Source: JAEYZM01 sp943372195 (GTDB taxonomy: Bacteria > Bacteroidota > Bacteroidia > Sphingobacteriales > Sphingobacteriaceae). Taken from it: 64,000 nucleotides of DNA. The translations under genes were made by a program, and so were the position numbers. The stretch lies in assembly GCA_943372195.1 (NCBI GenBank), contig CALRXS010000013.1, positions 29,398 to 93,397 on the forward strand. The letters are read 5' to 3'. Positions 26,498 to 34,862 of the stretch are shown piece by piece. Each line of letters opens with the position of its first letter. Within the stretch, counting starts at the first letter, position 1. The notes beneath the pieces were generated by a model, which was given only the letters and a program-made list of their open reading frames with translations, was not told where the DNA came from and made no database searches.

Positions 26498-27419
26498 AAA
26501 CATATTGCTAATTCTATCTACTGTTTTTTTGTTTTCTTGTACTCAAAAAGATAAATATGGTAAAGAGTTAAGCACTACAACCTCTGGCACAGTAGAGATT
26601 GTTGTAGATGAAACCCTCATGCCTATTGTAGATTCAGAAGAACAAGTGTTTGAAACAATTTACCCAAAAGCCAATTTAGAAATCACTTACTTACCAGAAG
26701 CAGAAGCTATAGCTAGATTCATCAATGATAGCGCTCAACTTATTATATTACCTAGAGAGTTAAGCGATCAAGAAATATCTATTTTTAAAGAACGAAAATT
26801 ATCTATTCCTAGATCTAATAAAATTGCAACAGATGCAATTGCCTTAATTGTCAATAAAAATAATACAGATACTACACTTGAAATTTCACAAGTAAGAGAT
26901 ATTATAAGAGGCAACATCAAGAATTGGAAACAACTTGATGCTAAATCTAATTTAACTGATATCAATATAGTTTACGACAATCCAAATAGTAGTACTGTAA
27001 AGTACATGATGGATTTAGTGAAACAAAAAGACCTTAAAGGTTATGCATTAAAGTCTAACAAAGAAGTAATTTCTTATGTTGGACAAAACAAAAACGCATT
27101 AGGTATCATTGGTATTAACTGGATAAGTGACCTTGATGATTCAAGTACTACTTATTTCAAACAAAACATCAATGTTATTGGTATTAAGGAGGATGCTACT
27201 GAAGAAGGAGACGATTATTTTTATCAACCGTATCAAGCTTATTTAGCTACTAAACAATATGCCTTGATAAGATCAGTTTATACTATATGTAGAGAGCCAC
27301 GAGCTGGATTAGCAACAGGTTTTGCATCGTTTATTGCAGGCGATAAAGGTCAAAGGGTAATATTGAAATCCGGACTTCTACCAGCAAATGCACCAATAAG
27401 AATTATATCAACAGAATAG
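26484..27419 (+). CDS. PstS-like substrate-binding lipoprotein
   Basis: The 311-residue protein has a lipoprotein signal with Cys19 ('VFLFSCTQKD'). It resembles PstS-family periplasmic binding domains: 'GTVEIVVDETLMPIVDSEE', 'ALIVNKNNTDTTLEISQVR', 'DIIRGNIKNWKQL' and 'NALGIIGINWISDLDD'. No pstC, pstA or pstB is nearby, so ordinary phosphate ABC import is not supported by the context. In many Bacteroidota a PstS-like gene follows exb-ton genes, suggesting a role tied to TonB. Two adjacent ATGs (26484 and 26487) are possible starts. Confidence 0.85.
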   Translation: MMNCKNILLILSTVFLFSCTQKDKYGKELSTTTSGTVEIVVDETLMPIVDSEEQVFETIYPKANLEITYLPEAEAIARFINDSAQLIILPRELSDQEISIFKERKLSIPRSNKIATDAIALIVNKNNTDTTLEISQVRDIIRGNIKNWKQLDAKSNLTDINIVYDNPNSSTVKYMMDLVKQKDLKGYALKSNKEVISYVGQNKNALGIIGINWISDLDDSSTTYFKQNINVIGIKEDATEEGDDYFYQPYQAYLATKQYALIRSVYTICREPRAGLATGFASFIAGDKGQRVILKSGLLPANAPIRIISTE

Positions 27420-27454
27420 AATATAAATATTAAAAAATACAATTGAATAATAAG

Positions 27455-29050
27455 ATGAGAATGTTAAAGAGAATTAGTTTGGCTATAGGAGCTTTGGCTT
27501 TGACGATTACATTTGCTAAAGCACAGACTGCTTTAGAGGGTATAAGAGCTATAGAGGTAGAACAATATGAAAATGCTAAAAAGATATTTTCTGCTCTAAT
27601 AAGTGTAAACCCTAGTGATGCTAATAATTACTATTACATGGGTAAAGCTTTTTATGGTCAAGAAAAAATTGATTCAGCAAAAATCTATTTTGATAAAGGG
27701 TTAGAAATAAATGCCAATTCTTCATTAAACATTGTTGGTAATGGTTCAATATTATTTGATACAGGCAATGAGGCTGAAGCTAAAGCTAAATTCGAACAAG
27801 CTGTAACTTTAACTCAAGCGAAAGACTACCAAACATTACTTGATATTGGTAAAGCTTATACAGAACTTGGTAAAAAGAATTACAACGAAGCATTGAATTA
27901 TTTAACTCGTGCTAAAAATTTAAATATTAAAAATCCAGAAGTTTTTGTTGCAATTGGTGATGTTTATATGCAACAAGTAAATGGTACTGAAGCAATCAAG
28001 TTTTATAACGAAGCATTAAAGTTAAACCCTAACTATGTGAATGCTTATGTGAGAACTGGTAAACTATATACTAGAGCTTTGAATTATCAAGAAGCTAAAT
28101 CGGCATTTGAAAAAGCAATTACAATTGATGCAGCTTATGCACCTATTTATAGAGAATTAGGCGAGTTAGAATTGACTGCAAAAAAATATGATTTAGCGGT
28201 TGAGAATTATAAGAAATACATGGACTTAACAGATAAGTCATTGAACTCGCAATTACGTTATGCACGTTTCTTATACTTAGGTAAACAATATCAAGAGTCG
28301 GCAGATTTAATCAAGCAAATTATACCGAAAGATTCATCAGATAATATCATCTTTAGATTATTAGGTTATGCTTCATATGAAATTAAAGATTATAAAACTG
28401 GTTTAACTGCAATGAATAAATTCTTTGCAATGAACCCAACGAAAATTTTGGCACAAGATTATTCATACCTAGGTAAATTACAAGTAAAGAATAAGCTAGA
28501 TTCAATGGGTGTTTCTAACATCACAAAAGCAATTGAGATGGATTCTACATCGAAAGATTTATATGGTGATTTAGCTGAAGCATATTTTTCAATGAAAAAA
28601 TATAAAATGGCAGGTGAAGCATACGAAAAGAAAATCGAAGGTTCACAACCTACAGCTGTAGATCATTTTAATATTGGTAGAGCGTATTACTTCGGATTAG
28701 AGTTTGTGAAATCAGATACAGCTTTTTCAAACTTAATTAAAATCAAAGCCGATTTCCCTACGGCTTGGTTATACAGAGCTAGAAATAATTATAGAATAGA
28801 TGATGCTGATGGTAATTCAGAAGGAATGGCTAAGCCTTACTATGAGAAATTCATTGAATTAACAACTACAGACGCTAAGTTTGATGTTAAGAAATCTGGT
28901 AAAGATTTAATCGAGGCTTACAAATATTTAGGAGACTATTACTTTACAAATGCAAAAGACAACGCAACCTCTAAAACATATTGGTTAAAAGTTTTAGAAA
29001 TAGACCCTAATGATAAACAAGCAAAAGCAGTTTTGCCAGAATTAAAATAA
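27455..29050 (+). CDS. Exported tetratricopeptide-repeat protein
   Basis: The 531-residue protein has a signal peptide ending near 'ITFAKAQ' (residue 24). Many TPR units cover the rest, for example 'ANNYYYMGKAFYGQEKIDSA', 'EVFVAIGDVYMQ' and 'APIYRELGELELTAKKYDLA'. TPR proteins act as protein-protein scaffolds and this one should lie in the periplasm. It ends the exb-ton-PstS set and is 21 bases before nuoA. The ATG at 27455 is chosen; a TTG at 27443 is in frame but unlikely. Confidence 0.9.
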   Translation: MRMLKRISLAIGALALTITFAKAQTALEGIRAIEVEQYENAKKIFSALISVNPSDANNYYYMGKAFYGQEKIDSAKIYFDKGLEINANSSLNIVGNGSILFDTGNEAEAKAKFEQAVTLTQAKDYQTLLDIGKAYTELGKKNYNEALNYLTRAKNLNIKNPEVFVAIGDVYMQQVNGTEAIKFYNEALKLNPNYVNAYVRTGKLYTRALNYQEAKSAFEKAITIDAAYAPIYRELGELELTAKKYDLAVENYKKYMDLTDKSLNSQLRYARFLYLGKQYQESADLIKQIIPKDSSDNIIFRLLGYASYEIKDYKTGLTAMNKFFAMNPTKILAQDYSYLGKLQVKNKLDSMGVSNITKAIEMDSTSKDLYGDLAEAYFSMKKYKMAGEAYEKKIEGSQPTAVDHFNIGRAYYFGLEFVKSDTAFSNLIKIKADFPTAWLYRARNNYRIDDADGNSEGMAKPYYEKFIELTTTDAKFDVKKSGKDLIEAYKYLGDYYFTNAKDNATSKTYWLKVLEIDPNDKQAKAVLPELK

Positions 29051-29071
29051 TATTACATAACACTTATATAA

Positions 29072-29443
29072 ATGGAAAGCAATTTTCTACCATCAGACTA
29101 CTTCCCGATCATTCTGCAACTAATTGCAGCATTAGGTTTTGTTGGTGTAACTATGTTAGCAACACATTTCATTGGTCCGAAAAGAAAAACTAAAGACAAA
29201 TTAGAGAATTTCGAGTGCGGTATTGAGCAACAAGGTGATGCACGTTCACCTATTTCTGTAAAGTACTTTCTAGTGGCTATTTTGTTTGTACTTTTTGACG
29301 TCGAAGTAATCTTTATGTACCCTTGGGCTGTCAATTTTAGAGAGTTTGGAGTACAAGGATTAATCGAAATGTTTGTGTTCATTGGCTTACTTTTAGCGGG
29401 CTTTATTTACGTTATAAAAAAGGGTGCTTTAGACTGGGAATAA
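29072..29443 (+). CDS. nuoA: NADH-quinone oxidoreductase subunit A
   Basis: The 123-residue protein has three transmembrane helices. The matrix-loop signature of NuoA/ND3 is present: 'KDKLENFECGIEQQGDARSP', with 'FLVAILFVLFDVEVIFMYPW' after it. It belongs to the membrane arm near the quinone site. It is only 21 bases after the TPR gene but is split from nuoB by 110 bases containing a promoter-like box and a hairpin, so it may be transcribed mainly with the exb-ton operon. Confidence 0.95.
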   Translation: MESNFLPSDYFPIILQLIAALGFVGVTMLATHFIGPKRKTKDKLENFECGIEQQGDARSPISVKYFLVAILFVLFDVEVIFMYPWAVNFREFGVQGLIEMFVFIGLLLAGFIYVIKKGALDWE

Positions 29444-29489
29444 ATAAGATATTTTCATTGCTAAAAACCTTTAAAATCAATATTTGTTG

Positions 29490-29497
29490 TAGATTTG
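29490..29497 (+). promoter_or_regulatory. Putative -7 box (TAGATTTG) for nuoB-N
   Basis: TAGATTTG matches TAnnTTTG, lies 56 bases before the nuoB ATG and two bases before a hairpin. Confidence 0.5.
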
Positions 29498-29499
29498 CC

Positions 29500-29534
29500 G
29501 CTCATCCTCTAACTAAAGGATGAGCGTTTTATTT
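29500..29534 (+). promoter_or_regulatory. Hairpin between nuoA and nuoB
   Basis: GCTCATCCT (29500-29508) and AGGATGAGC (29517-29525) form a perfect 9-base stem with an 8-base loop, followed by GTTTTATTT. It may terminate the exb-nuoA transcript, or be the 5'-terminal hairpin of the nuoB transcript. Confidence 0.65.
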
Positions 29535-29553
29535 AATAATAAAACTTTACTCT

Positions 29554-30096
29554 ATGAGCGATATAAAAATTGTACAAGCACCGGAAGGTGTACAGGGCGA
29601 AGGTTACTTTGCTACTAGTATAGATAAAGTAGTCGGACTTGCACGTTCACATTCATTGTGGCCATTGCCATTTGCAACTTCATGTTGTGGTATTGAGTTC
29701 ATGGCAACCATGGGTTCCCATTATGATTTTGCTCGATTCGGATCTGAAAGACCTAGTTTCTCTCCACGTCAGGCTGACTTATTAATGGTAATGGGTACCA
29801 TCGCTAAAAAGATGGGTCCAATTCTAAAACAAGTTTATTTACAGATGGCTGAGCCTCGTTGGGTAATTGCTGTTGGTGCATGCGCTTCATCAGGCGGTAT
29901 TTTCGACACTTACAGCGTAATGCAAGGTATCGACGAAGTTATTCCGGTGGATGTTTACGTTCCAGGTTGCCCTCCAAGACCAGAAGCAATTATCGATGGT
30001 TTCAATAGAATTCAAGATTTGGTTAAAAACGAACCAATGAGAAGAAGAAACCTACCAGAATATCAAGAATTATTAGCACAATACGGAATTCAATAA
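29554..30096 (+). CDS. nuoB: NADH-quinone oxidoreductase subunit B
   Basis: This subunit holds cluster N2, the last Fe-S cluster before quinone. Cluster ligands are seen in 'ATSCCGIEFMATMG', 'GACASSGGIF' and 'VPGCPPRPEAIIDG'. At 180 residues the length is normal. It is the first gene of the nuoB-N run and is two bases before nuoC. Confidence 0.96.
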   Translation: MSDIKIVQAPEGVQGEGYFATSIDKVVGLARSHSLWPLPFATSCCGIEFMATMGSHYDFARFGSERPSFSPRQADLLMVMGTIAKKMGPILKQVYLQMAEPRWVIAVGACASSGGIFDTYSVMQGIDEVIPVDVYVPGCPPRPEAIIDGFNRIQDLVKNEPMRRRNLPEYQELLAQYGIQ

Positions 30097-30098
30097 TC

Positions 30099-30596
30099 AT
30101 GGCTATAGATAAAGATAGTTTAATAAGTGATTTGCAATCGAAGTATGGTAACGCTATTCAAAACATTGAAGAGCAATACGGTCTTTTGTCATTTCACACC
30201 AACAAAGATCAAATCATTCCGATTCTTACTTACCTAAACGAAAATGAAACTTACAGATTCAGATTCTTAACTGATGTTTGTGGTGTTCATTATGCTGATG
30301 AAAAACAGCTTGCTGTTGTATATCATGTTCATAGCATGGAAAACGATTTTAGATTAAGAATTAAAGTTTTCTTACCTGAATCTAATCCGAAAATTCCAAC
30401 CGCTTGCAAACTTTATAGATCTGCAAATTGGCAAGAAAGAGAGACATATGATTTCTTCGGAATTATCTTTGAAGGTCACCCTAACTTAAAAAGAATTTTA
30501 AATGTCGACGATATGGTAGCTTTTCCATTAAGAAAAGAATTTCCACTAGAAGACCCTAACAGAGTTGATAAAGACGATAGCTACTTCGGTAGATAA
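30099..30596 (+). CDS. nuoC: NADH-quinone oxidoreductase subunit C
   Basis: The 165-residue protein corresponds to the 30-kDa subunit of the peripheral arm. The family signature is 'SANWQERETYDFFGIIFEGH', followed by 'RKEFPLEDPNR'. It is a separate gene here, not fused to nuoD as in E. coli, and lies 15 bases before nuoD. Confidence 0.95.
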   Translation: MAIDKDSLISDLQSKYGNAIQNIEEQYGLLSFHTNKDQIIPILTYLNENETYRFRFLTDVCGVHYADEKQLAVVYHVHSMENDFRLRIKVFLPESNPKIPTACKLYRSANWQERETYDFFGIIFEGHPNLKRILNVDDMVAFPLRKEFPLEDPNRVDKDDSYFGR

Positions 30597-30611
30597 CATA
30601 AGCATATAAAA

Positions 30612-31820
30612 ATGGCGCATATTCAATTAGGTGAAGATTCATTAGAGAAAGAAACCACGACCCTAAATCTTGGTCCGACTCACCCTGCCACACACGGTGT
30701 ATTTCAAAACGTGTTAGAGATGGATGGTGAACGCATAGTAAGTGCAGAATCTACTATCGGTTATATTCATCGTGCTTTCGAAAAAATTGCAGAACACAGA
30801 CCTTATTACCAAATAACTCCTCTTACTGATAGAATGAATTACTGTTCTTCTCCGATTAATAACTTCGGATGGCATATGACAGTAGAGAAGTTGCTAGGTG
30901 TAGAGACTCCCAAAAGAGTTGACTACATGCGAATCATCGTAATGGAGTTAGCTCGTATTTCTGACCATTTAATTTGCAATGGAATATTAGGTGTAGATAC
31001 AGGTGCATTTACTGGCTTCTTGTATTTGATGCAAGAGCGCGAACATATTTATGAAATTTACGAAGAAATTTGTGGTGCACGTTTAACAACAAACTTCGGT
31101 AGAGTGGGTGGCTTTGAAAGAGATTTCAACGAAAAAGCAATTGCAAAAATCAAGAAATTCTTAAAAGATTTCCCACCAATTTTAAAAACTTTTGAAGATC
31201 TATTTAATAGAAATAGAATCTTTATTGATCGTACTAAAGATGTAGGTCCTATATCTGCTGAAGATGCATTAAACTATGGCTTCACTGGCCCATGCTTAAG
31301 AGCTGCTGGAGTTGATTATGATTTACGTGCAACAAGTCCTTATTCTTCTTACAATGAATTTGATTTCGAAATACCTGTAGGTACTACTGGTGATACGTAC
31401 GATAGATTCATGGTAAGAAATGAAGAAATCAAACAAAGTTTGAGATTAATCGAACAGGCTTTGGCAAAAATGGAAAAAGAAGAAAAAGGAATTTTCCATG
31501 CTGATGTTCCTGAATTTTATTTGCCTCCAAAGGAACAAGTATATAATAATATGGAAGCTTTAATCTATCACTTTAAAATTGTGATGGGTGAAGTTGAAGT
31601 TCCAAAAGGTGAAGTATATCATGCTGTAGAAGGTGGTAATGGTGAGTTAGGTTTCTACTTAATTTCACAAGGTGGTAGATCTCCATTTAGACTACACTTC
31701 CGCAGACCATGCTTTATTATTTATCAAGCTTTTGCTGAGATGTGCAAAGGACAATTATTGTCAGATGCAATTATCACCATGAGTAGTTTAAACGTTATTG
31801 CAGGAGAATTAGACGCATAA
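30612..31820 (+). CDS. nuoD: NADH-quinone oxidoreductase subunit D
   Basis: The 402-residue 49-kDa subunit forms the quinone pocket with NuoB. Signatures are 'LNLGPTHPATHGV' near the N-terminus (quinone-site histidine), 'EIYEEICGARLTTNFGRVGG' and the C-terminal 'ISQGGRSPFRLHFRRP'. Two bases separate it from nuoE. Confidence 0.96.
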   Translation: MAHIQLGEDSLEKETTTLNLGPTHPATHGVFQNVLEMDGERIVSAESTIGYIHRAFEKIAEHRPYYQITPLTDRMNYCSSPINNFGWHMTVEKLLGVETPKRVDYMRIIVMELARISDHLICNGILGVDTGAFTGFLYLMQEREHIYEIYEEICGARLTTNFGRVGGFERDFNEKAIAKIKKFLKDFPPILKTFEDLFNRNRIFIDRTKDVGPISAEDALNYGFTGPCLRAAGVDYDLRATSPYSSYNEFDFEIPVGTTGDTYDRFMVRNEEIKQSLRLIEQALAKMEKEEKGIFHADVPEFYLPPKEQVYNNMEALIYHFKIVMGEVEVPKGEVYHAVEGGNGELGFYLISQGGRSPFRLHFRRPCFIIYQAFAEMCKGQLLSDAIITMSSLNVIAGELDA

Positions 31821-31822
31821 AA

Positions 31823-32341
31823 ATGAGCAGCACTTTTTCAAAAGAAACATTAGAAATCATCGATCAGATGATTGCTCGATACCCTGAAGGAAAACATAAA
31901 TCAGCATTGATTCCTGTTTTGCATTTAGCGCAAGCTGAGTTCGGTGGATGGTTAAGCACAGAAACAATGGATCATGTTGCAGAGGTATTGCAACTAAAAC
32001 CAATTGAAGTGTACGAAGTAGCATCGTTCTACTCTATGTTCAATTTAAAACCAGTTGGTAAATGTGTTTTAGAAGTTTGTCATACTGGTCCATGTGCAAT
32101 TAATGGAGCAGAAGATTTAGTAAAATATTTGGAGCAAAAATTAAATATTAAAGTTGGCGAAACTACTGCTGACGGAATGTTCACTTTAAAAGAAGTTGAA
32201 TGTTTAGGTTCATGTGGTACTGCACCAATGTTACAATGTGGTAGAGACTATTTCGAAAATTTAACGAATGAAAAAGTTGATACCATGTTAGAAAAAATGA
32301 AATCAGAAAATAGATTACGTTCATACGTAGATACGATATAA
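31823..32341 (+). CDS. nuoE: NADH-quinone oxidoreductase subunit E
   Basis: The 172-residue thioredoxin-like [2Fe-2S] protein belongs to the NADH-oxidising module. Cluster cysteines are in 'VCHTGPCAING' and 'CLGSCGTAPMLQ'. Together with nuoF and the short nuoG it shows that the NADH-input module is present, unlike the 11-subunit form of complex I. Confidence 0.95.
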   Translation: MSSTFSKETLEIIDQMIARYPEGKHKSALIPVLHLAQAEFGGWLSTETMDHVAEVLQLKPIEVYEVASFYSMFNLKPVGKCVLEVCHTGPCAINGAEDLVKYLEQKLNIKVGETTADGMFTLKEVECLGSCGTAPMLQCGRDYFENLTNEKVDTMLEKMKSENRLRSYVDTI

Positions 32342-32347
32342 TAAAAT

Positions 32348-33694
32348 ATGTCAAGAAGAATTTTATTAGAACACATAGATGAACCAGGTATTCAATCTTA
32401 TGATGTATATCGTAAGAAAGGCGGATACGCATCAGTAGAAAAAGCTTTGAAAACTATGTCGCCAGAAGATATAGTTGAAGAGGTAAAAAAATCAGGCTTA
32501 AGAGGTAGAGGTGGAGCTGGTTTCCCTACTGGTATGAAATGGAGTTTTTTGGCGAAGCCAGAAGGCAAGCCTCGTTATTTGGTATGTAATGCCGACGAGT
32601 CTGAACCAGGTACATTTAAAGATAGATACTTGATGGAAAAAATTCCTCATTCATTAATTGAGGGTATGATTACTTCAAGTTTTGCATTAGGTGCTAATAC
32701 ATCTTATATCTACATACGTGGTGAATATTTTTATGTTCTTAGAATTTTAGAAAAAGCAATCGCTGAAGCTTACGCTAATGGTTGGTTGGGTAAAAATATT
32801 TTAGGAACCGGATACAATTTAGATTTATATGTTCAAGCTGGTGCGGGTGCATATATCTGTGGTGAAGAAACAGCTTTATTAGAATCTTTAGAAGGTAAGC
32901 GTGGTAATCCACGAATTAAACCTCCGTTCCCAGCTATTGCTGGTTTGTACGCATGCCCTACTGTTGTAAATAACGTAGAAACCATTGCAGCAGTTCCCCA
33001 TATTGTTAATATGACAGGTGATGAATATGCAAAAGTAGGTAATGGTAGAAGTACCGGGACAAAATTAATTTCTGCATCTGGACATATTAATAACCCTGGT
33101 GTTTATGAAATCGAATTAGGAGTTTCTGTTGAAGAATTTATTTATTCTGATCAATATTGCGGTGGAATAAAAAATGGTAAAAAATTAAAAGCAGTAGTAG
33201 CTGGTGGTTCATCAGTTCCAATTTTACCTGCTAATTTAATTTTAAAAACTGCTGCAGGTGAACAAAGATTAATGACTTATGAATCTTTATCAGATGGTGG
33301 CTTTGCTACTGGTACGATGTTAGGTTCAGGCGGATTTATTGTTTACGATGAAGACAGTTGTATTGTAAGAAATACTTGGAATTTTTCTAGATTTTATCAT
33401 CATGAATCTTGTGGCCAATGTTCTCCTTGTAGAGAAGGTACTGGCTGGATGGAGAAAATTTTACATAGACTAGAATATGGTCATGGTAAAATGAGCGACA
33501 TCGATTTATTAGTTGATGTATCTAAAAAAATTGAAGGAAATACTATTTGCCCATTGGGTGATGCTGCTGCTTGGCCAGTAGCAAGTGCTATCAGACATTT
33601 TAGAGATGAGTTTGAATGGCATGTGAATGAACCAAAGTTGAGTCAAACACGCAACTTCGGATTAAAGCCAGAGCACGAAGCGATATTAGCTTAG
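32348..33694 (+). CDS. nuoF: NADH-quinone oxidoreductase subunit F
   Basis: This subunit binds NADH and FMN. 'GLRGRGGAGFPTGMKW' near residue 50 is the NADH/FMN glycine-rich loop, 'GAGAYICGEETALLESLEG' follows, and the [4Fe-4S] ligands are in 'ESCGQCSPCREGTGWM' with a distal cysteine in 'NTICPLGDAA'. At 448 residues the length is normal. A repeat-rich gap of 114 bases follows before nuoG. Confidence 0.96.
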   Translation: MSRRILLEHIDEPGIQSYDVYRKKGGYASVEKALKTMSPEDIVEEVKKSGLRGRGGAGFPTGMKWSFLAKPEGKPRYLVCNADESEPGTFKDRYLMEKIPHSLIEGMITSSFALGANTSYIYIRGEYFYVLRILEKAIAEAYANGWLGKNILGTGYNLDLYVQAGAGAYICGEETALLESLEGKRGNPRIKPPFPAIAGLYACPTVVNNVETIAAVPHIVNMTGDEYAKVGNGRSTGTKLISASGHINNPGVYEIELGVSVEEFIYSDQYCGGIKNGKKLKAVVAGGSSVPILPANLILKTAAGEQRLMTYESLSDGGFATGTMLGSGGFIVYDEDSCIVRNTWNFSRFYHHESCGQCSPCREGTGWMEKILHRLEYGHGKMSDIDLLVDVSKKIEGNTICPLGDAAAWPVASAIRHFRDEFEWHVNEPKLSQTRNFGLKPEHEAILA

Positions 33695-33808
33695 TGATAA
33701 AAGAATATAGAAAATAGAAAAACGAAAATAGTCGAAGAAAAATTAAGTACTTATATTATTTCTTAGTGTCTTAATACTTTGTACTTAATACTTAATACTA
33801 AAATAAAG
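33695..33808 (+). repeat. Heptad-periodic repeats between nuoF and nuoG
   Basis: The gap contains two heptad arrays. The first is A-rich: AGAATAT, AGAAAAT, AGAAAAA, CGAAAAT, AGTCGAA (33702-33736), and it includes the 15-mer shared with 3981-3995. The second is TAGTGTC, TTAATAC, TTTGTAC, TTAATAC, TTAATAC (33764-33798). No gene is visible, and the repeats lie inside what should be one transcript. Confidence 0.75.
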
Positions 33809-34816
33809 ATGGCAGACAAATTAAAAGTGACCATTGATGGTCAATCCATCGAAGTAGAACAAGGAACTACCATATTAAATGCAGCACGCATGATTGGTGG
33901 TGAATTAGTTCCACCTGCAATGTGTTATTATTCAAAACTGAAAGGTAGCGGAGGTAAATGCCGTACTTGTTTAGTGAAGGTTTCAAAAGGTTCTGAAAAA
34001 GATCCTCGTCCGATGCCGAAGTTAGTAGCATCTTGTCAAACACAAGTGATGGATGGTATGGAAGTAGAAAGTAAATCATCACCTGAAGTTCTTGAAGCAA
34101 GAAAAGGTGTAGTTGAAATGTTGCTTATCAATCACCCATTAGATTGCCCAGTATGTGATCAAGCTGGTGAATGTGATTTACAAAATTTAGCATTCGAACA
34201 CGGCACGTCTGATACTCGATATGAATTCGATAGAAGAACATTCGATAGAATTGATATTGGTGATAAAATACAACTTCATATGAACAGATGTATTTTATGT
34301 TATCGTTGTGTTTATACTGCAGATCAAATTACTGATAATAGAGTACATGGTATTTTAAATAGAGGTGATAAAGCAGAAATCTCTACCTACATAGAAAATG
34401 CAATTGAAAATGATTTCTCTGGAAACGTTATCGATGTTTGTCCGGTAGGTGCATTAACCGATAAAACATTCAGATTCAAAAATAGAGTTTGGTTTTCTAA
34501 ACCAGTAGACGCACATAGAAATTGCGAGAATCCGAAGTGCTCTGGAAAAGTTGTATTGTGGTACAAAGGAGATGATGTATTAAGAGTTACAGGCAGAAAA
34601 GATGTTTACGGTGAAGTAGAGAGTTTCATTTGTAATACATGTCGTTTCGATAAAAAGAAAACTTCTGATTGGGAAATTGAAGGTCCGAGAAAAATCGAAG
34701 ACACTTCAGTAATTGCATCAAATCATTATGAGATGCCTCATATGTTGCCGGTAGTTGAAAAAGATCCGGAATTGATTGAGGCAAATAAAAAGATGTTTAC
34801 TAAAAATAAAAAGTAA
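33809..34816 (+). CDS. nuoG: NADH-quinone oxidoreductase subunit G, short form
   Basis: The 335-residue protein keeps the N-terminal [2Fe-2S] ferredoxin domain ('GGKCRTCLVKV', 'MPKLVASCQT'), the His-Cys3 4Fe-4S part ('HPLDCPVCDQAGECDLQ') and a 4Fe-4S site ('NRCILCYRCVYTADQI', 'VIDVCPVGALT'). It stops before the large molybdopterin-oxidoreductase-like domain of the usual 700-900-residue NuoG. Such short NuoG proteins occur in other Bacteroidota. The ATG at 33809 is chosen because residues encoded upstream (33779 on) fall in the heptad repeat. Confidence 0.92.
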   Translation: MADKLKVTIDGQSIEVEQGTTILNAARMIGGELVPPAMCYYSKLKGSGGKCRTCLVKVSKGSEKDPRPMPKLVASCQTQVMDGMEVESKSSPEVLEARKGVVEMLLINHPLDCPVCDQAGECDLQNLAFEHGTSDTRYEFDRRTFDRIDIGDKIQLHMNRCILCYRCVYTADQITDNRVHGILNRGDKAEISTYIENAIENDFSGNVIDVCPVGALTDKTFRFKNRVWFSKPVDAHRNCENPKCSGKVVLWYKGDDVLRVTGRKDVYGEVESFICNTCRFDKKKTSDWEIEGPRKIEDTSVIASNHYEMPHMLPVVEKDPELIEANKKMFTKNKK

Positions 34817-34862
34817 AAAAGAAATCTAATTCTTAGTAATCAGAATTCTAATAGAATTGAAA

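Noticed and set aside
26484..27419. Phosphate ABC transport locus
   Set aside because: Only a PstS-like binding protein is present; pstC, pstA, pstB and phoU are absent here.
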